Shown: piece after piece, positions 7,363 through 15,688 of the stretch
How positions within the stretch are numbered: position 1 is the stretch's first letter
Layout: the number at the start of each line of letters is the position of its first letter
Assembly (NCBI GenBank): GCA_002422725.1
Contig: DITE01000074.1
Coordinates: 1 to 45,720, forward strand
DNA from: Bacteroidales bacterium UBA6192
Lineage (GTDB): Bacteria; Bacteroidota; Bacteroidia; Bacteroidales; F082
Direction: 5' to 3'
DNA: 45,720 nucleotides
Notes under the pieces: generated by a model
Told to the model about the DNA's origin: nothing
The model's database searches: none
The model's input: the letters and a program-made list of their open reading frames with translations, nothing else
Made by a program: the position numbers and the translations under genes

Positions 7363-8154
7363 TCAGCTTTTGCCCATCAGAAAACTGATTACATCTCCGA
7401 TATCGTAAAGCCCGATAAGTTGTGCCGAAGTAAGCAGAATGACCACCACGATTACCCATTTCACGAAGCCTATGCCTTTTTGCACAGCCATATGCGATGC
7501 GATATAGGCTCCGATGATGTTGCCGATGGCATGAATGAGTCCGAATTTCCAGTCAACGGCACCATTACCAACAAAAACCGCGAGGGCAAAAACCGTGTAG
7601 AGCAAAACAATCCAGACTTTGAGGGCGTTGGCCCTTACCAGATCGAATCCGACACCCGCAACCAATGCTGCCAGCAGGAAATAGCCCACCCCCACCTGGA
7701 ACATACCACCGTAAATACCAATGAAAAAAAAGATAACTGCCTGCACCCAGCTTACTTTTTTGGCCATGAGATCGGGACGGCCTTTCAGGAATTTTTCGGT
7801 TTTGAAGAACATGAAGAAGATCATCAGCAGCATCACCACGGCTATGGCTTTGCCGAAGGATTCACGGTCGATATCCACAGCCAGCCAGGCGCCCAGCACC
7901 GATCCGACAATTGCCGGCAGGGCCAGCCAGGTTCCCTTTTTAAGGTCGAGTACCTTTTTTTGATAAAATGCCTGGGTGGAGGTCATGTTTTGCAGGATGA
8001 CAGCAATCCGGTTGGTGCCATTTGCCACATCAATTGGAAGACCCATAATCAGAAACACCGACAAGGAGATAATGGTTCCTCCGCCTGCCAGGGTGTTGAT
8101 AAACCCAACCAATACCCCCGAAACAATCAGTACTGTAATTTCGATCCAGTTCAT
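7363..8154 (-). CDS. TSUP family transporter (TauE/SafE, sulfite/organosulfonate exporter type)
   Basis: An integral inner-membrane protein of 263 residues with about eight hydrophobic segments. Family signatures are the first helix VLVGFINTLAGGGTIISLSVFL and the second-half counterpart GIYGGMFQVGVGYFLLAALVAG, the two inverted G-rich helices of TauE/SafE. Substrates in the family include sulfite, sulfonates and sulfoacetate; none can be assigned here because no sulfur metabolism genes are adjacent. The ATG at 8154 was chosen over the TTG at 8157. A -7 element lies upstream at 8177-8184. Confidence 0.88.
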   Translation of the reverse strand: MNWIEITVLIVSGVLVGFINTLAGGGTIISLSVFLIMGLPIDVANGTNRIAVILQNMTSTQAFYQKKVLDLKKGTWLALPAIVGSVLGAWLAVDIDRESFGKAIAVVMLLMIFFMFFKTEKFLKGRPDLMAKKVSWVQAVIFFFIGIYGGMFQVGVGYFLLAALVAGVGFDLVRANALKVWIVLLYTVFALAVFVGNGAVDWKFGLIHAIGNIIGAYIASHMAVQKGIGFVKWVIVVVILLTSAQLIGLYDIGDVISFLMGKS

Positions 8155-8176
8155 CAATAATGGAAAAAAATATCGG

Positions 8177-8184
8177 CAAAGGTA
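8177..8184 (-). promoter_or_regulatory. -7 promoter element (TACCTTTG) of TauE/SafE gene
   Basis: On the minus strand this is an exact TAnnTTTG match, 22 bp before the ATG at 8154. The upstream kinase gene ends only 33 bp away, so the promoter lies close to that stop codon. Confidence 0.5.
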
Positions 8185-8217
8185 ATCCTTAGTTGGCCAG
8201 ACATGAAAGAGTTGTAC

Positions 8218-9969
8218 TTATTCGGAAAAATATTGCGAAATGAGCCCCATAAGCTCCTTTTGCTGAAATGGTTTGCTGAGGTAAGCATTCATGCCAACCT
8301 GCAGGCAGCGTTCCATATCGCCTTTCATGGCATTGGCTGTGAGGGCAATAATCAGGATGTGCGACGGAGGATTCATATCCTTTTCGATCGACCTGATGGA
8401 TTGTGTAGCTTCGAAACCACTCATCTCGGGCATTTGGATATCCATCAGGATGAGGTCGAAGCGACCGGTTTTGAATTGTTCGACCGCTTCGATGCCATTG
8501 CGGGCCAGATCGAAAGTTAAACCCATCTGGTTGAGGGTAAATGCTGCTACTTTCTGGTTAATCAGGTTATCCTCGGCAAGCAGTACATGTATTTTACGCT
8601 TTAAAGGGGATTGTTTACCAGGCTGCTTTGAAGGACTCAGACCGAGTTTTTTCAGTTTGATGTCAAAGGAAAAAACGGAACCTTTACCCGGCTCGCTTTC
8701 CACCTTAATTGTGCCGCCCATCATTTGCACCAAACGGTGAGAGATCGCCAGGCCGAGTCCGCTGCCACCAAAGCGTCGTGTGTGCGACGAATCGAGCTGT
8801 TCGAAACTTTGGAAAATCCGGCTCAGCTGGTCTTTGGCAATGCCAATGCCTGTGTCCCTGATGGTGAATTGAAGGGTTAATCCTTTTGTATCTTCTTCCT
8901 GAAGTGTTACATCTATGCTTACTTTGCCTTTTTCGGTGAATTTGATTGCGTTATCAGCGAGGTTCAGGATTACTTTCTTGATTCTGTCTTCATCGCCAAG
9001 CAGATCATGTTTTAAACCTTTGTCAACCGAGGTAAGCAAGCTGAGGGCCTTATCTTCTGCTTTTATGCGCAGCAACTGGTCAATTTCGCGCATCAGGTTC
9101 ACCACATTGAATGGCTTTTCTTCAAAAGTCAGCATGCCGGCGTCAATTTTGGAGAAGTCCAGAATATCTTCAACCAGCAAAAGCAGACTTTGCCCCGAGG
9201 AGATAATGATATCCAGATACTCTTTGTTGGGGGGATCGGAAATCGATTTGCTCAGGATTTGCGACATGCCGATGATACCATTCAGCGGGGTGCGAATTTC
9301 GTGGCTCATATTGGCCAGAAACTCCGACTTGGCCCGCGTGCCCGCTTCAGCGGCATCCTTTGCATTTTGCAAGGCTTCCTGATTTTTTCGTTGTTCAGTA
9401 ACATCCCACGAAACGCCAACAAGTCCAATGTTCTCACCATGAATGTTTTTTACCGGTGCCAGGTTGGTCGACAACAATATCGTACGGCCTTTATCGGTCA
9501 GTTGTTCCGAAATATCGTAAAGCGACTGGCCTGTTTCGAGCACCGATTGCTCTATCTGATCATAGGTTGTTGTTTGGTATTCGCTGAAAACCTGCGCGGC
9601 ACTGCGGCCAACAATCTCTTCAGTTCTTTTTCCGGAGAATTCTTCAAAGGCCTTGTTAACAATAACATAATTAAGGTTAACATCCTTAAAGTAAACCAAT
9701 GCCGGTATGGCTAACAACAGCGTATTCAACTCTTCGGCCCTTTGGCTGAGTTCGTGAAGAGCCAGCTTGAGATCTTCTGAGGTGCGTGCAAGCAAGGAAT
9801 GAAGCACGTTTTTATCCTTGATTAGTCTGCTATACTGGAAGGTGTTTACTTCTGATTTTCGTCTGATTTCTGCAATTTCGGTCAGCAAAGCATCTTTGAT
9901 GGAAAGAAATTCATCATGACTTCCAGCCTTCAGTATTGTTGCATAAAGCTTGTCCAGCAGATCCAGCAT
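8218..9969 (-). CDS. Cytoplasmic hybrid histidine kinase (PAS-HisKA-HATPase-REC)
   Basis: A 583-residue sensor kinase with no transmembrane segment. Order: N-terminal coiled region (1-80), PAS domain (about 82-195, ending VSWDVTEQ), HisKA with the phosphoacceptor His223 in NMSHEIRTPLNG, HATPase with N box NLADNAIKF, G1 DTGIGI and G2 GGSGLGLAIS, then a receiver domain (about 460-580) with phosphoacceptor Asp510 in LILMDIQMPEMSGFEA and the conserved Lys in LSKPF. It lies 7 bp after a FIST-domain gene, a pairing known in FIST signalling. The FIST protein probably supplies the ligand input, with the PAS as second sensor. The output partner is not encoded nearby. Confidence 0.94.
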   Translation of the reverse strand: MLDLLDKLYATILKAGSHDEFLSIKDALLTEIAEIRRKSEVNTFQYSRLIKDKNVLHSLLARTSEDLKLALHELSQRAEELNTLLLAIPALVYFKDVNLNYVIVNKAFEEFSGKRTEEIVGRSAAQVFSEYQTTTYDQIEQSVLETGQSLYDISEQLTDKGRTILLSTNLAPVKNIHGENIGLVGVSWDVTEQRKNQEALQNAKDAAEAGTRAKSEFLANMSHEIRTPLNGIIGMSQILSKSISDPPNKEYLDIIISSGQSLLLLVEDILDFSKIDAGMLTFEEKPFNVVNLMREIDQLLRIKAEDKALSLLTSVDKGLKHDLLGDEDRIKKVILNLADNAIKFTEKGKVSIDVTLQEEDTKGLTLQFTIRDTGIGIAKDQLSRIFQSFEQLDSSHTRRFGGSGLGLAISHRLVQMMGGTIKVESEPGKGSVFSFDIKLKKLGLSPSKQPGKQSPLKRKIHVLLAEDNLINQKVAAFTLNQMGLTFDLARNGIEAVEQFKTGRFDLILMDIQMPEMSGFEATQSIRSIEKDMNPPSHILIIALTANAMKGDMERCLQVGMNAYLSKPFQQKELMGLISQYFSE

Positions 9970-9976
9970 AATATAC

Positions 9977-11119
9977 TTACTGAATAGTTTCTATCGATTC
10001 GAGGAGCACGATGGTATAGGTTTGGTTGTGGAAGTCGCATTGGCCTGCACTGTTGATGCCAATTTCACCATAGGTAAAAAATCCGGCGAGCGGTGCTTTC
10101 CACAGGCTTTTCGACAGGTCAATTTCTTCGATAACCAGTGGCCCCAGGGCAAGGTGCCTTGCCATACAACTGAACAACAACATGCAGTCAGCATGCCGGG
10201 AAGACAGGCTGAAGCTTTCGAGGTTTTTGCGGGTGAAATCAATCACTTCAAAACCGGGTGAGCTCGAGAAATTAACCAGGCTGCCTTCGGGTACACTTCC
10301 GGCGAAGATCAGCGAACGTGCCTGTTTATCTACACCCATTACAGCCCTGAGCGCGGTTGTCCCATCATTTCGTTTGAGCATTAAGGGGTATTCGACGCCA
10401 ATAGCCGGCAAATCATCTTCACTCACACTCAGGTATCTTTTATAAACGTCCAGGGCAGGTTGACCATCAATGGCAAACACCACATTGTCCGTCGAGCTGG
10501 TCACTTTGAGGTCGGCCCCCAAACTGATCCAACCCGAAGTTGCGAGTCCTGAAACCCTGATCTTTGAGCTATCGAAATTCACTACGATTATCCCGTTGTT
10601 GAGCAATTGTTTCTGATCAAAGACCCAGGTTTCAACAAAGTGTGCATCATCACCGGCTAATCCCCCGAAAATGGGTGTGCCGGGTCCTGTTTCGGACAAT
10701 ATCCCTTCAATTAGCGCCTGTCCGTTGACTTTTAAGCCACTGGCCATCACGATCATTGCCCTGTCGTTGAAAATGCCCTTTCCCTGTTGGGCAGCCTTCA
10801 ATCCCAACTCATAGGAGCTTAATCCGTTCCCGTTAATAATATCAATTGAAAATTGATTGTCAGGTATTTCGATCAACATCACAGCGGCTGATTGTTCGGA
10901 AATACCACTAAAGCCATCATAGACAGCGATTTCGCCACAACTCGTACATCCCGCTAACCGGATATTTCTTCGCTCGAAAACCATCATCAACTCTTTGATT
11001 GGCAGGCTAATTGATGTAAAAACAATGGCCAGATTGGGATTGAAACCAAGCTCAAAGAATGATTCTAACTGCTTGTCGAGGCTTTTAATACTGGAGATTA
11101 ACATTGAGCGGGCTTTCAT
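9977..11119 (-). CDS. FIST signal transduction protein (FIST-N and FIST-C)
   Basis: A 380-residue cytoplasmic sensor protein. The FIST-N half (about 25-210) includes LAIVFTSISLPIKELM, GCTSCGEIAVYDGF and GTPIFGGLAGDDAHF; the FIST-C half includes ALDVYKRYL, PLMLKRNDGTTALRAVMGVD and a CMARHLALG-like segment near the end. FIST domains are thought to bind small ligands such as amino acids and to sit beside or within signalling proteins. The gene leads a two-gene operon with the hybrid kinase 7 bp downstream, so it likely modulates that kinase. Confidence 0.9.
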   Translation of the reverse strand: MKARSMLISSIKSLDKQLESFFELGFNPNLAIVFTSISLPIKELMMVFERRNIRLAGCTSCGEIAVYDGFSGISEQSAAVMLIEIPDNQFSIDIINGNGLSSYELGLKAAQQGKGIFNDRAMIVMASGLKVNGQALIEGILSETGPGTPIFGGLAGDDAHFVETWVFDQKQLLNNGIIVVNFDSSKIRVSGLATSGWISLGADLKVTSSTDNVVFAIDGQPALDVYKRYLSVSEDDLPAIGVEYPLMLKRNDGTTALRAVMGVDKQARSLIFAGSVPEGSLVNFSSSPGFEVIDFTRKNLESFSLSSRHADCMLLFSCMARHLALGPLVIEEIDLSKSLWKAPLAGFFTYGEIGINSAGQCDFHNQTYTIVLLESIETIQ

Positions 11120-11265
11120 ACCAGTCTGAGGATTAATTGAACGGGTCGATTTTTTTACGAAAATAAGCTAATGTTTAACCAAAAACAAATGAAACCTAAA
11201 AGATAATTTTGTGCAACAAAAATGTATTTGTTTGAAATAACTGTAAACATCAGTAAAATAGTGTA

Positions 11266-13215
11266 TTATGCCTTTTGTTTCTCCGGGCTTTTGCCAAATA
11301 TCCAAACCAATACGACCAGGGCAAGGGTAGTCAGGGGAAATAGTATCCAGCTTGAAACCCCGTAAGCTGCGGGAATTGTACCTCCGGCAACAGATACCAT
11401 GCCTACAGTCAAGGCATAGGGAAACTGGGTCCTTACATGCTCAATATGGTTGCATTGACTCGCAAGTGAGCTGAGTATGGTGGTGTCGGATATCGGAGAG
11501 CAATGATCGCCCAGCACTGAGCCTGCAAGTACCGATGAAACCACATTGTAGAAAATGATTAATGAATGTTCATGATCCAGACCGTGATTCTGTGTAAGCA
11601 ACCATGAGGCTGGCAGGATAAGCGGATAAAGGATAGCCATTGTGCCCCAGGAAGAACCTGTTGAAAAGGCAACCAGCGCTGCCAGGATAAAGGTAAAGGC
11701 CGGAATCAGGTATGGCGAAAATGAAAGCTTGAGTAAAGCTGCTGAAATAAAGTCAGCAGTATGCATATGGTCGGTTACCATAGCTACTGACCAGGCAAGC
11801 GTGAGGATCAGAATGGCGGTGAGCATGGTGCGAAAGCCGTCGACAAGGCTGTTTATGGTATCTTTCAGACTCAGCAGACGTTGCCCGAGTGTTAGCATAA
11901 CTGAAACCAACATGGCTGTAAGCGATGACCAAAGAAGGGCAGAGTAAGAGTCTGCTTTACCGATGATTGTTGAAATTTTATTAAAAAAACCTAAGGTCTG
12001 ATCTTCCCAGACTGATTTATCCCATCCTGTGTAAAGTAAGCCAGCAATTGTCCCCAGGATAATAATCATAACAGGAATAATCGCGTTGAATGCTTTAGCC
12101 TGTTTTTCGGTCACCAGCATTTCCATGCCAGCAGAACCATCCGTGAATTGTATTTCGGATGATTCAGGAGACTGGACAACAGAAAATCTGGCTTTTCTCT
12201 CCGCTTTCAGCATCGGACCAAATTCGACTTTACGAATTATTATAATTAACATAAACACCAGGGTGAGAATAGGATAGAAGCTATAAGCCAGGGAGTTGAA
12301 AAAAACAGTGTAAGCTGAAAGTTGCAGCCCCAGGGTGGCAATCCCATCCTGAATATAACTCAGTTCAGCGCCTATCCAGGTGGTTACAAATGCAATGGCA
12401 GCTACCGGAGCTGCTGTGGAATCTACCAGATAGGCAAGTTTCTCGCGCGAGATTTTCAACCTGTCAGTAACCGGGCGCATGGTGTTTCCAACCACAAGGG
12501 TGTTGGCATAATCATCAAAAAATATTGCCACACCAAGGGCCCAAGTTACCAGTTGACCCGAACGTGCTGAGGTAGCATAACGCGATAATTTGTTCACCAC
12601 ACCCTTCATTCCACCGTTTTTGGTGATCAGATGCACCATTCCGCCGATCACCATCGAGAAAATAATGATTGACATATGGCCCTGATCGAGAAGCGATTCC
12701 ATCACATAGGTGTCAATAATGGCCAGAAGACCCTTGCCGATTGCTACAAAAACTGAAAACCCTTTGTAATAGTAAATGATACTTGTGCCAACCAGAATTC
12801 CTGCGAAAAGTGCTGTAAAAACCTCTCTGAGCAGCAAAGCTATCATGATGGCTACCAGCGGCGGCAAAACTGACATCCAGAGCGGAATGGGACTAATTTC
12901 CATTTTCCATTGAAAGTCGTCAATACTCATCGAAAGTGTTTCTTTGGCGGGGAAATCGTGCAGTATGACGGCTTGATTTTGAACAAAAGTCACGGTATGC
13001 CACTTGCCGTTTAGCATCAGTTCTTTTGAAACGTTTTCGAACTGCCCAAAACTCTCGGGCGAAACAATTTTAATTGTAATGGCTTGTTTAACATCGCTTA
13101 CGATAACATCAGGCAAAATGATGTCCAGGTCGTGGGCACGAAATTCTTCAGCCCTGATGTTGAGCACCAGGAAGATATAAAAAACAAGAATCCCGATCGA
13201 AGTTCGTGAAACCAT
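11266..13215 (-). CDS. NhaC-type Na+/H+ antiporter with N-terminal exported domain
   Basis: A 649-residue inner-membrane protein. Residues 1-22 are a signal peptide (ending NIRAEEF), about 25-110 form a small beta-rich soluble domain, and from about 113 on there are 11-12 hydrophobic segments typical of the Na+/H+ antiporter NhaC family (IFFDDYANTLVVGNTMRP, DSTAAPVAAIAFVTTWIGAE, FSTGSSWGTMAILYPL, and GDHCSPISDTTILSSLASQCNHIEHVRTQ). The last motif is highly characteristic. The N-terminal domain should face the periplasm and is absent from minimal NhaC proteins. The gene is monocistronic, 150 bp upstream of the FIST gene. Confidence 0.92.
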   Translation of the reverse strand: MVSRTSIGILVFYIFLVLNIRAEEFRAHDLDIILPDVIVSDVKQAITIKIVSPESFGQFENVSKELMLNGKWHTVTFVQNQAVILHDFPAKETLSMSIDDFQWKMEISPIPLWMSVLPPLVAIMIALLLREVFTALFAGILVGTSIIYYYKGFSVFVAIGKGLLAIIDTYVMESLLDQGHMSIIIFSMVIGGMVHLITKNGGMKGVVNKLSRYATSARSGQLVTWALGVAIFFDDYANTLVVGNTMRPVTDRLKISREKLAYLVDSTAAPVAAIAFVTTWIGAELSYIQDGIATLGLQLSAYTVFFNSLAYSFYPILTLVFMLIIIIRKVEFGPMLKAERKARFSVVQSPESSEIQFTDGSAGMEMLVTEKQAKAFNAIIPVMIIILGTIAGLLYTGWDKSVWEDQTLGFFNKISTIIGKADSYSALLWSSLTAMLVSVMLTLGQRLLSLKDTINSLVDGFRTMLTAILILTLAWSVAMVTDHMHTADFISAALLKLSFSPYLIPAFTFILAALVAFSTGSSWGTMAILYPLILPASWLLTQNHGLDHEHSLIIFYNVVSSVLAGSVLGDHCSPISDTTILSSLASQCNHIEHVRTQFPYALTVGMVSVAGGTIPAAYGVSSWILFPLTTLALVVLVWIFGKSPEKQKA

Positions 13216-13453
13216 TTTTTGTCATTAACGGCTTGCTAAAGTAGGTAATTCAATTAAAACATGCTTCTTTCAGGCTGAAAAAACAAACAATAGCAGGGTG
13301 GGTAAAGGCGGGTTGATCTGTTTTTATATGCTGGTTTTGTCAGATTCTTGTCCCGGAGAGAGTCATCCAGGAAAAAGCAGAATGGCTTATTGAAACAGTC
13401 AATCGAAAAGTACTGATCCGGTTACCAATCTTTGCAAATTAAACTACAATCTG

Positions 13454-15253
13454 CTAACTGTTCCATAATTTTCTGATCAGGATTTCAATTGAACGGGCAT
13501 CGAATCCACAATCGGCATAGAGTTCTTCGGGTTTCCCGTGATGGATAAAGCTGTCAGGAATTCCCAATCGGATAAGTCGGCTTTTGTATTGGTGGTCAGC
13601 TGCAAACTCGGCCAGCGCACTGCCCATTCCTCCGTTGATTACACCATCTTCGACGGTAATAATCATTTCATAGGCACTAAAAGTTTCATGAAGCAATGCC
13701 ACATCGAGGGGTTTCAGGAACCGAAGATCGATATGTGCTACACAAATGTCATCGGTTTGGAGGCTGTCCAATGCCTCAGCAACAAAGTTGCCGGGATGAC
13801 CCAGGCTGACAACTGCAATCTTTTCGCCAGCCCGAAGTTTTCTTCCTCTTCCGGCTTCGATGGTTTCAAAAGGAAGTTGCCAGTCAGGGGTAGTGGCTTT
13901 TCCGCGGGGATAACGTATTGCCATGGGCAACAATCCGGTATGCTGCTGGGCGAGGAACATCAGGTTCCTGAGCTCGCATTCGTTCATGGGAGCTGTAATA
14001 ACCAGATTCGGGATACAACGCAAATAGGCAAGATCGAAAGCGCCATGGTGTGTTGCCCCATCTTCGCCTACCAGGCCCGCCCGGTCGATGCAAAAAACAA
14101 CCGGCAATTTTTGCAAAGCAACATCGTGAATTATTTGATCGTAAGCTCTTTGCAGAAAGGTTGAATAAATGGTGCAAAACGGAATCAAGCCATCGGTTGC
14201 CAATCCGGCAGCAAAAGTTACGGCATGCTGCTCGGCTATCCCCACATCGAAAGTGCGTTCGGGATACAGTTTCATCATCGGGAGCAGGTTGCTACCTGTA
14301 GGCATAGCGGGCGTAATGGCTACTACACTGGGGTTCATCCGGGCCAGTTCGAGCATGGTTTGCCCAAAAACTTCTGAGTAAAGCGGAGCTTCTTTGGTGT
14401 TTGAATCACTTTTGGGCAAATCGCCGGTGGTTCTGTCGAAAGTGCCTGGTGCATGATAGCGCACCTGATCGCGTTCAGCCTTTTCGAATCCTTTGCCTTT
14501 GGTGGTCAGCACATGCAGCAGCCTTACCCCCTTCATGGCTTTGACCGCCTCGAGGGCTTGCAGTATCTCACTGAGGTTGTTGCCATCTACAGGGCCATTG
14601 CATTGAATGTTAAAAGCCTCAAACAAGGGGTTCGAAAAGGCGGTACCTGACTGTTTGCCAGCCTGACGGATGAGGTAATCTTTCAATGCCCCCGAACTAT
14701 GGTCAATGGATATGCCGTTGTCGTTGAGTATGATGAGTAAATCAGCCTGGCTGTCACCGGCCTGATTCAGGGCTTCGAAGAACATGCCGCCGGTGATGGC
14801 TCCATCGCCAACAACAGCAATATGTTGCCTCTTAAGTCCCTTAAACCTGGCAGCAATGGCCATTCCAAGGGCAGCAGAAAGGGCTGTGGAGGCATGTCCG
14901 GTACCAAAAGCATCAAACTCACTCTCCGATATGACAGGGAATCCGCTGATTCCGCCCGACTTACGCAGTGTGTGAAAAAGATCGCGTCTGCCGGTAAGAA
15001 TTTTATGCCCGTAAGCCTGATGCCCGACATCCCAGATCAATTTGTCGACAGGAGTATTGAATACATAATGCAAGGCTACTGTTAGTTCAACAACACCCAG
15101 CGAAGCACCGAGGTGGCCGGGATTGGCTGATACCACATCAAGGATAAACGATCTGAGTTCGTCGGACAAGATGGACAGCTGTTCCGTGCTCAGTTTCCTG
15201 AGATCGGAAGGTGAATTGATGTCTGATAGCAATTTGCCTGCACTGGATGTCAT
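13454..15253 (-). CDS. dxs: 1-deoxy-D-xylulose-5-phosphate synthase
   Basis: First enzyme of the MEP isoprenoid pathway; condenses pyruvate and glyceraldehyde 3-phosphate with thiamine diphosphate. The 599-residue protein shows ANPGHLGASLGVVELTVALH, DVGHQAYGHKILTGR, the ThDP motif GDGAITGGMFFEALNQAG, TTKGKGFEKAE, and the transketolase-type half with DVGIAEQHAVTFAAGLA and DRAGLVGEDGATHHG. It is slightly shorter than typical (about 620-640) but all motifs are intact. TAACTTTG at 15270-15277, 16 bp before the ATG, is a -7 element implying a very short leader. Confidence 0.96.
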   Translation of the reverse strand: MTSSAGKLLSDINSPSDLRKLSTEQLSILSDELRSFILDVVSANPGHLGASLGVVELTVALHYVFNTPVDKLIWDVGHQAYGHKILTGRRDLFHTLRKSGGISGFPVISESEFDAFGTGHASTALSAALGMAIAARFKGLKRQHIAVVGDGAITGGMFFEALNQAGDSQADLLIILNDNGISIDHSSGALKDYLIRQAGKQSGTAFSNPLFEAFNIQCNGPVDGNNLSEILQALEAVKAMKGVRLLHVLTTKGKGFEKAERDQVRYHAPGTFDRTTGDLPKSDSNTKEAPLYSEVFGQTMLELARMNPSVVAITPAMPTGSNLLPMMKLYPERTFDVGIAEQHAVTFAAGLATDGLIPFCTIYSTFLQRAYDQIIHDVALQKLPVVFCIDRAGLVGEDGATHHGAFDLAYLRCIPNLVITAPMNECELRNLMFLAQQHTGLLPMAIRYPRGKATTPDWQLPFETIEAGRGRKLRAGEKIAVVSLGHPGNFVAEALDSLQTDDICVAHIDLRFLKPLDVALLHETFSAYEMIITVEDGVINGGMGSALAEFAADHQYKSRLIRLGIPDSFIHHGKPEELYADCGFDARSIEILIRKLWNS

Positions 15254-15269
15254 TATCCGCGATTTTTGG

Positions 15270-15277
15270 CAAAGTTA
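15270..15277 (-). promoter_or_regulatory. -7 promoter element (TAACTTTG) of dxs
   Basis: Exact TAnnTTTG match on the minus strand, 16 bp before the dxs ATG. Promoters for the divergent cassette starting at 15402 must lie in the same 148-bp gap. Confidence 0.5.
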
Positions 15278-15401
15278 ACCAAAGATTGCAAGATGAAGGA
15301 TGCTTCCATTTTTGAAACATTCAGTGTGCATTTTTTGAGGCAAGGGTTTTATTATTTGAAAAGAAATGCATAATATTGCCTGATCAACCAACCAGATACG
15401 C

Positions 15402-15674
15402 ATGGAACACTACATTGTCAGGGCAGTTTTCCAGGAGTTTTTTGCCCATCTGAAGGCAAATATGAAACCTGCCGATAGGAAAAAGCTTTGTCTTGTATTC
15501 AGAAACCATGAGCAATTGCAGGAGATTCATGTGTCTACAACCGATGAAGAAATCAAAACCCTGATCGTTTCAAAGTATACCCTGTTGCCGGCTGAGCACC
15601 CACAACCCATGATCGATGCCGAACCCGATGCATATACGTTTCTGGGCAACCGGATGCTAATTGAAGAAGGCTGA
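15402..15674 (+). CDS. Uncharacterised 90-residue protein, first gene of adenylation/acyltransferase cassette
   Basis: I do not recognise this protein. It has no signal peptide or membrane segment and contains a basic helix (HLKANMKPADRKKLCLVF) and a C-terminal half with IHVSTTDEEIKTLIVSKYTLLP. The coding start has a clear ATG and the stop lies 14 bp before the adenylation-carrier gene, so it is almost certainly cotranscribed with it. It could be a small accessory factor in the way MbtH-like proteins serve adenylation domains, although it lacks the MbtH tryptophan signature. Confidence 0.7.
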   Translation: MEHYIVRAVFQEFFAHLKANMKPADRKKLCLVFRNHEQLQEIHVSTTDEEIKTLIVSKYTLLPAEHPQPMIDAEPDAYTFLGNRMLIEEG

Positions 15675-15688
15675 AAACCCAAAACAAC

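Noticed and set aside
7420..8160. Long reading frame opposite the TauE/SafE gene (246 codons)
   Set aside because: Complete overlap with a clear membrane transporter on the other strand; the translation is rich in His, Asn and Gln with no family resemblance, as expected of antisense frames in this codon usage.
13538..14164. Frame opposite dxs (208 codons)
   Set aside because: Shadow of a confidently identified gene; no start signal and no family match.
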